Shown here one piece after another: positions 59,861 through 64,000 of a stretch of DNA of 64,000 bases (position 1 is its first letter; every line of letters begins with the position of its first letter). Source of the stretch: Mesorhizobium sp. M4B.F.Ca.ET.203.01.1.1 (GTDB lineage Bacteria > Pseudomonadota > Alphaproteobacteria > Rhizobiales > Rhizobiaceae); NCBI RefSeq assembly GCF_004791025.1, contig NZ_SRUO01000025.1, forward strand, positions 28,060 through 92,059, given 5' to 3'. The notes below the pieces were generated by a model. That model worked only from the letters and a program-made list of their open reading frames with translations, had not been told where the DNA came from and ran no database searches. Both the position numbers and the translations under genes were made by a program.

Positions 59861-60483
59861 GGGCGCGCGGTGAGCCAGCTCGCATGCACCTTGAAGCCCT
59901 CGCCGGCAAGCAGGGCCGTCGTCTCGTAGAGCGGCAGGCCGACGACGTTGGTGTAGGAGCCGACCAGCTTGACGACGAAGGACCCGGCGAGGCCTTGCAC
60001 GGCATAGCCTCCGGCCTTGCCGCGCCATTCGCCGGAGGCGACATAGGCGTCGATCTCCTCGCGCGGCAGCCGCTTGAAGCGTACGCGGGTTTCGACCAGC
60101 TTCTGGCGCAGCTTGCCGCCCGGCGTGATCAGGCAGATGCCGGAATAGACCCGGTGCGAACGGCCGGAGAGCAGGCCGAGGCAGTTCGCGGCGTCGTCGA
60201 TCGTCTCGGCCTTGGGCAGGATGCGGCGCCCGACCGCCACCACAGTGTCGGCGGCAAGCACGAAGCCCGGCGCATAGTCGTCCTCGCTCTTCAGCGAGGC
60301 GAACGCCTTCTCGGCCTTGTCCTTGGAAAGCCGCTTGGCCAGCGAGCGCGGATGCTCGGCGCGCAGCGGCGTCTCGTCGACATCGGCCGGCAACACGCGG
60401 TCCGGCTCGATGCCGGCCTGCTGCAGCAGCTCGATGCGGCGCGGCGAACCCGAGGCAAGCACGAGCTTCTGCAGGATGCTCAT
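59857..60483 (-). CDS. maf: Maf-like nucleotide pyrophosphatase
   Basis: A 208-residue Maf protein that hydrolyses non-canonical or modified nucleoside triphosphates (dTTP/UTP type in the YhdE branch) and is linked to septum control. Landmarks: KLVLASGSPRRIELLQQAGI, the DVDET loop, LAADTVVAVGRRILPKA and the catalytic-site Asp/Lys pair. It lies between infA and yacG on the minus strand; the 4-base overlap with yacG and the 19-base gap to infA support one operon. Confidence 0.93.
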   Translation of the reverse strand: MSILQKLVLASGSPRRIELLQQAGIEPDRVLPADVDETPLRAEHPRSLAKRLSKDKAEKAFASLKSEDDYAPGFVLAADTVVAVGRRILPKAETIDDAANCLGLLSGRSHRVYSGICLITPGGKLRQKLVETRVRFKRLPREEIDAYVASGEWRGKAGGYAVQGLAGSFVVKLVGSYTNVVGLPLYETTALLAGEGFKVHASWLTARP

Positions 60484-60502
60484 CTGGGGTCGCGCCGGGC
60501 TG

Positions 60503-60721
60503 TTACTTGAAACGATAGGTGATACGGCCCTTGGTCAGGTCATAGGGGGTCATCTCGACCAGGACCTTGTCTCCGGTCAGCACGCGGATGCGGTTCTTGC
60601 GCATGCGGCCGGCCGTGTGGGCGATGATCTCGTGTTCGTTTTCGAGCTTCACCCGGAACATCGCGTTGGGCAGCAGTTCCGTGACCACACCCGGAAACTC
60701 GAGGACTTCTTCCTTCGGCAT
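60503..60721 (-). CDS. infA: Translation initiation factor IF-1
   Basis: A 72-residue S1/OB-fold protein that binds the ribosomal A site during initiation. It matches the family across its length: [40 protein letters not shown] and [11 protein letters not shown]. The length is exactly that expected. It is the first gene of the infA-maf-yacG operon, with a palindromic repeat 35 bases upstream of its start. Confidence 0.97.
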
Positions 60722-60755
60722 TCGATACCTTTGCTTGGATTTCGGTTCCGGCGCT

Positions 60756-60806
60756 AGAGCATGATGCCGAAAAGTGTCAAGCGGTTTTCGGACGACATCA
60801 TGCTCT
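60756..60806. repeat. Intergenic palindromic repeat, family C
   Basis: AGAGCATGATG (60756) pairs with CATCATGCTCT (ends 60806). The core on the minus strand reads CCGAAAACCGCTTGACACTT. It is the partner of the copy at 3203-3251 and lies in the infA upstream region. Confidence 0.75.
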
Positions 60807-60817
60807 ACTTCTTTGAT

Positions 60818-60868
60818 CCGGAGTCGGATGATTTCCGGCCGAACCGACCGGAAATCATCCGACTCCGG
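60818..60868. repeat. Perfect 21-base inverted repeat
   Basis: A 21-base arm beginning CCGGAGTCGG (60818-60838) and its exact inverse (60848-60868) are separated by 9 bases. It lies 12 bases after the family C element. There is no T-tract, so it is not a typical terminator, but it may end or protect the phosphatase transcript coming from the right. Confidence 0.8.
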
Positions 60869-60917
60869 CCAGAATTTCGGCGGAACCTATATGATAATCG
60901 TCCGCTTGTGAACACGC

Positions 60918-61367
60918 TTAATCCAAGGCGCTTCTTGCCTCGGATGTGGGGAAACGCCTGGCGATGCGCGCCTTCAGCCGCTCCCGCACGTCCCGATAGG
61001 CGGCCATGATATGTTCGCGCGTGCCGCCGGCATCCGTCGGGTCCGGCATCGGCCAGTATTCGACCTCGACGGCGAGCGAGCGGGTGAGCTCGAGCGCCGC
61101 GTGGTGCGCTTCCGGCGCCAGCGTGACGATCAGGTCGAAATAGTCGTCCTCCAGCTCGTCCATGGTCCTTGGCTGGCGCTCGCCCAGCGACAGTTCGTCC
61201 TCGGCCAGAACCGCGTCGACGAACGGGTCGCGCTCGCCGCTGCGCACACCGGCCGATGCGACGAAAATGGCCGAAGGCAGCATGCGCCGCGCCAGCGCCT
61301 CGGCCATCGGCGAGCGCACGGCGTTCATTCCGCACATGAACAGGATCGAATGCGGCAGCGAGGCCAG
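60918..61367 (-). CDS. Low-molecular-weight protein-tyrosine-phosphatase-like protein, probable CTG start
   Basis: About 149 residues. The phosphatase loop is CGMNAVRS (C-x5-R-S), and the acid loop DPTD appears in YWPMPDPTDAGG. This is the LMW-PTP / arsenate reductase fold. The first ATG (61337) would cut off the first beta strand (PHSILFM). An in-frame CTG at 61367 lies 7 bases behind a GCGAGG site and 4 bases after the stop of the UPF0262 gene; it gives the full strand, and no ATG, GTG or TTG is available there. The conserved order with hisD and UPF0262 is typical of Rhizobiales. Confidence 0.82.
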   Translation of the reverse strand: MASLPHSILFMCGMNAVRSPMAEALARRMLPSAIFVASAGVRSGERDPFVDAVLAEDELSLGERQPRTMDELEDDYFDLIVTLAPEAHHAALELTRSLAVEVEYWPMPDPTDAGGTREHIMAAYRDVRERLKARIARRFPTSEARSALD

Positions 61368-61370
61368 GGC

Positions 61371-61856
61371 CTAGCCTCGCCAGTGCAGCACGCAGACCAG
61401 CGTGAACAGCCGGCGCGCCGTGTCGAAATCGATGTCGATCTTGCCGGCCAGCCGATCCATCAACGTCTGCGAGCCTTCATTGTGCAGGCCGCGGCGGCCC
61501 ATGTCGATCGCCTCGATATGGCTCGGCGTCGAGGAGCGGATGGCGTCGTAATAGCTCTCGCAGATGAGATAATAGTCCTTGACGATGCGCCTGAGCGGCG
61601 TCAGCGACAGGATGTGGGTGACGACGGCGGCGCCGTCCTCGCGCGCTACCGCGAACACAAGGCGCGAATCGGCCAGCGACAGCTTGAGGCGGTAGGGACC
61701 GGCGCCGTCGTCATTGACCGGCTGGAAACTGTTCTCCTCGATCAGGTCGAAGATCGCCACCGCCCGCTCGTGCTCGACATCGGGCGTCGAACGGCCGATC
61801 GATTCGTCGAGCTCGACATCGATCAGCCTGGCGCGGGTTCGGTCGTAGTCGGACAT
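61371..61856 (-). CDS. UPF0262 family protein
   Basis: A 161-residue conserved alphaproteobacterial protein of unknown function. It reads RLIDVELDESIGRSTPDVEH at the start, KDYYLICESYYDAIRSSTPS in the middle and GSQTLMDRLAGKIDIDFDTA near the end, all well known for UPF0262. It lies 2 bases downstream of hisD and directly upstream of the LMW phosphatase, in the same frame as the latter. The three genes are almost certainly one transcript. Confidence 0.93.
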   Translation of the reverse strand: MSDYDRTRARLIDVELDESIGRSTPDVEHERAVAIFDLIEENSFQPVNDDGAGPYRLKLSLADSRLVFAVAREDGAAVVTHILSLTPLRRIVKDYYLICESYYDAIRSSTPSHIEAIDMGRRGLHNEGSQTLMDRLAGKIDIDFDTARRLFTLVCVLHWRG

Positions 61857-61858
61857 CG

Positions 61859-63151
61859 CTACATGTTCAACCTGATCGCGACGGAACGGCCATGCGCGTC
61901 GAGCCCTTCCGCCTTGGCGAGCGCGATCGCCGCCGGCGCCAGCGCGCGCAGCTGCTCCGGCCCGAGCTTGAGGATCGAGGTGCGCTTGACGAAGTCGAGC
62001 ACCGAAAGCCCCGACGAAAAGCGCGCCGAGCGCGCCGTCGGCAGCACGTGGTTGGAGCCGCCGACATAGTCGCCGATGACCTCGGGCGTATGGCGGCCGA
62101 GGAAGACCGCACCCGCATTGCGCATCCTGCCAAGGAAGGCCTCGGCGTCGTCGATGGCGAGCTCGACATGCTCGGCGGCGATGCGGTCGACCAGCGGCAG
62201 CGAGGCCTCGATGGTCGGCACCAGGATGACGGCGCCGAAATCGCGCCAGCTTGCGGCGGCGGTCTCGGCGCGCGGCAGGCTCTGCAACTGGCGCTCGACC
62301 GCGACCTCCACCGCCTTGCCGAAGGCGGGGTCGTCGGTGACCAGGATCGACTGCGCCGACACGTCATGCTCGGCCTGGGCCAACAGGTCGGCGGCGATCC
62401 AGTCGGGGTTGTTGCTGCCGTCGGCCACGACCAGCACTTCCGAAGGTCCGGCGATCATGTCGATTCCGACGGTGCCGAACACCTGACGCTTGGCCGCCGC
62501 GACATAGGCATTGCCGGGCCCAACGATCTTGGCGACCGCCTTGATCGTCTCCGTGCCATAGGCGAGGGCGGCGATCGCCTGCGCGCCGCCGACACGGTAG
62601 ATCTCGGCGACGCCGGCGATATCGGCCGCCACCAGCACCAGCGGGTTGATGACGCCGCCTGGCGCCGGCACCACGATGACGATGCGCTCGACGCCGGCCA
62701 CCTTGGCAGGCACCGCGTTCATCAGCACCGAGCTCGGATAGCTCGCCGTGCCGCCCGGCACGTAGAGCCCGACCGCCTCGATCGCCGTCCAGCGCGAGCC
62801 GAGCTCGACGCCGGCGGCGTCCGTATAGCGGTCGTCCTTGGGGTTCTGCCGCTCGTGATGCGAGCGGATGCGGTCGCGGGCGAATTTGAGCGCCTCGACC
62901 GTTTGCGGATCGGCCTCGGCATAGGCCTTGGCGATGTCATCCTTGGAGACGGCGATGCCAAGCCTGGTGAGGTCGGCCTTGTCGAACTTCAGCGTATAGT
63001 CGATGAGCGCCTTGTCGCCCTCGGCGCGCACGCGCTGGACGATCTCGCGCACCGCCGCGTCGACATCGGCCGACACCTCCCGCTTGGTCGTCAGGAAGGC
63101 GGCGAAACGCTGCTCGAAATCGGCGTCGGACTGGCTGAGTGTGATGGCCAT
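61859..63151 (-). CDS. hisD: Histidinol dehydrogenase
   Basis: A 430-residue zinc enzyme that oxidises L-histidinol to L-histidine in the last two steps of histidine synthesis. Landmarks: VGLYVPGGTASYPSSVLMNA, PAKVAGVERIVIVVPAPGG, the GPSEVLVVADGSNNPDWIAA block with the following LLAQAEHD (zinc and catalytic residues), and GGSNHVLPT with the late His. Length is normal. It follows the DUF2948 gene by 9 bases and precedes UPF0262 by 2 bases, an order conserved in Rhizobiales. Confidence 0.96.
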   Translation of the reverse strand: MAITLSQSDADFEQRFAAFLTTKREVSADVDAAVREIVQRVRAEGDKALIDYTLKFDKADLTRLGIAVSKDDIAKAYAEADPQTVEALKFARDRIRSHHERQNPKDDRYTDAAGVELGSRWTAIEAVGLYVPGGTASYPSSVLMNAVPAKVAGVERIVIVVPAPGGVINPLVLVAADIAGVAEIYRVGGAQAIAALAYGTETIKAVAKIVGPGNAYVAAAKRQVFGTVGIDMIAGPSEVLVVADGSNNPDWIAADLLAQAEHDVSAQSILVTDDPAFGKAVEVAVERQLQSLPRAETAAASWRDFGAVILVPTIEASLPLVDRIAAEHVELAIDDAEAFLGRMRNAGAVFLGRHTPEVIGDYVGGSNHVLPTARSARFSSGLSVLDFVKRTSILKLGPEQLRALAPAAIALAKAEGLDAHGRSVAIRLNM

Positions 63152-63160
63152 CTGCTGCGC

Positions 63161-63592
63161 TCAAGCCCTATGTACGGGACGCGAGGAGGCTTCCCAGGCG
63201 CCGCCTATGTCGGCAAGTCGCGCCTCGATGCACTCGACGTCCAGCATGATCGTGCCGCCGCCCGAAAACACCAGCTCGACGATGCCGGCCGGCTTGCTGA
63301 TGCCGACGAAGCTGATCGCCAGCAGCGACAGCACCTCGGCCGGCTTGTCGCGGGCAATGCCGCTGGTCTTGGCGCCGAGCACGCGGTCGAAATGCAGCAC
63401 CGCCTGCCGCCGCTCATTGTGCTGGCGGAACAGGCCGGATTTCGCCTCCCAGACGAAACGGTTCATGGTCAGCACGAAGCGCTTGGCCGCCGGCAGGAAT
63501 TCGAGATCCGACACCTTCATCACGGCGTCCTGGACATGGGCCGAGACGATGCTCAGGTCCTGGTCGTCGAGCGCGATGAGCTTGAGAGCCAT
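63161..63592 (-). CDS. DUF2948 family protein
   Basis: A 143-residue conserved protein: LKLIALDDQDLSIVSAHVQD, RFVLTMNRFVWE, then the VLHFDRVLGAKTSGI strand and LELVFSGGG-like end (VELVFSGGGTIMLDVECIEA). The function is unknown. It is the first gene of the hisD operon on the minus strand. Confidence 0.92.
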   Translation of the reverse strand: MALKLIALDDQDLSIVSAHVQDAVMKVSDLEFLPAAKRFVLTMNRFVWEAKSGLFRQHNERRQAVLHFDRVLGAKTSGIARDKPAEVLSLLAISFVGISKPAGIVELVFSGGGTIMLDVECIEARLADIGGAWEASSRPVHRA

Positions 63593-63717
63593 GCGGAATT
63601 TGTACCTAAGGTTGGTTTCAGCTTCCTGTTAGGCGGTCTTTCCAGTCCGTGCAACCTCGACACGGAACTGCCCAAGGCAATTACCTGAGGTTTGCGCTGC
63701 CCTCATCGCCCTGCCGG

Positions 63718-63842
63718 GCACTTCTCCCCGTAGTGAGGGGAGAAGGACGCCGTCGCCAGAAGTTTCGCCAATCACCAGCGTTGCGGGAAGAGCGCCAAGG
63801 CCGCCCCAGCCCTCTTCTCCCCGTCACCATACCGGGAGAAGG
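63718..63842. repeat. CTTCTCCCC-type inverted repeat modules
   Basis: ACTTCTCCCC / GGGGAGAAGG (near 63720-63748) and CTTCTCCCCG with CGGGAGAAGG (near 63813-63842) repeat the kind of module seen at 6441-6649. Between them lie ~65 bases without recognisable content. Confidence 0.55.
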
Positions 63843-63848
63843 TGCCGG

Positions 63849-64000
63849 TGTCCGAACCGGATAGATAGGTAATAGAATGGACCGATTGCATAGGTGACAG
63901 TTTTCTCCCTCGCCGGAGGACCCGGCGATGGTTTGGCGAGAGACTGGCATCATGGACGAGCGGCTTCGTTTTGTAGTGGATTGCCTTTCTGGCGAAGAGA
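63849..64000 (+). mobile_element. Left end of an IS481-family insertion sequence, partial
   Basis: TGTCCGAACCGGATAGATAG starts at 63849, directly after a repeat module, and leads within 80 bases to the transposase start. Such ends (beginning TG) are typical of IS481 elements. The right end and target duplication are outside the window. Confidence 0.6.
63928..64000 (+). CDS. IS481-family transposase, partial (N-terminus)
   Basis: The first 24 codons, MVWRETGIMDERLRFVVDCL and SGEE, match the N-terminus of IS481-type integrase-core transposases, which usually go on into a helix-turn-helix with SRKTGYKWL. The ATG at 63928 follows GGAGG. The catalytic DDE domain lies outside the window. Confidence 0.7.
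   Translation, partial: MVWRETGIMDERLRFVVDCLSGEE

Overview
The window looks like the chromosome of a high-GC alphaproteobacterium of the order Rhizobiales, most like Mesorhizobium or a close relative. The evidence is gene content and order: hisD, UPF0262, a low-molecular-weight phosphatase, infA, maf and yacG in a row; dnaG followed by rpoD; many divergent regulator and target pairs; and dispersed palindromic intergenic repeats of a kind I recognise from Mesorhizobium. The assignment comes from reading, not from a search.

Region 1 (1-16.7 kb) is made of small regulator and target modules: SH3 exported protein (cut by the left edge), ArsR with a phosphoesterase and a divergent MFS pump, MarR with a divergent SDR, LysR with a divergent LysE exporter, a DHFR-like protein, a PCMT-like methyltransferase, mntH with mntR, a large haem-motif exported protein, a YpfJ-type zinc metallopeptidase, a TetA-like MFS pump and carA. 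Region 2 (17-28 kb) holds the core information genes (YqeY protein, dnaG, rpoD). Between YqeY and dnaG sit an L,D-transpeptidase-like gene broken by one frameshift, a GNAT, an MFS pump, a DUF2061 gene without a normal start codon, a Na/Pi cotransporter and an RcnB-like protein. Region 3 (28-47 kb) has stress and envelope genes: a PadR regulator, PspA with YiaAB under a TetR-type operator array, azoreductase, a very large membrane-bound patatin, an HtrA-like protease opposite a catalytically dead copy, an OmpA protein with a repeat-rich linker, and a SIMPL protein.

Region 4 (about 47.4-59.4 kb) is foreign. It lies between tRNA-Ile(CAU) and tRNA-Phe(GAA), and each tRNA has a tyrosine integrase next to its 3' end. 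I read it as two islands back to back or one composite. Inside are an excisionase-like gene, remnants of an IS91-type module, a broken serine recombinase, decayed plasmid or phage genes (primase-helicase C-terminus, lipoprotein, small membrane protein), intact small genes (YHYH protein, DUF5334, YegP-like) and one large intact gene: a single-chain Ski2-like helicase with a C-terminal PD-(D/E)xK nuclease (50949-53828). That gene is the best candidate for an undescribed, probably anti-phage, system.

Region 5 (59.6-64 kb) returns to core genes (yacG, maf, infA, LMW phosphatase, UPF0262, hisD, DUF2948) on the minus strand, and ends in the first bases of an IS481-type insertion sequence.

Themes across the window are divergent promoters with readable operators (ArsR, MarR, LysR, PadR, TetR), a set of intergenic palindromes whose different stems share one internal core, and several single-base frameshifts that may be real decay or may partly be assembly errors.
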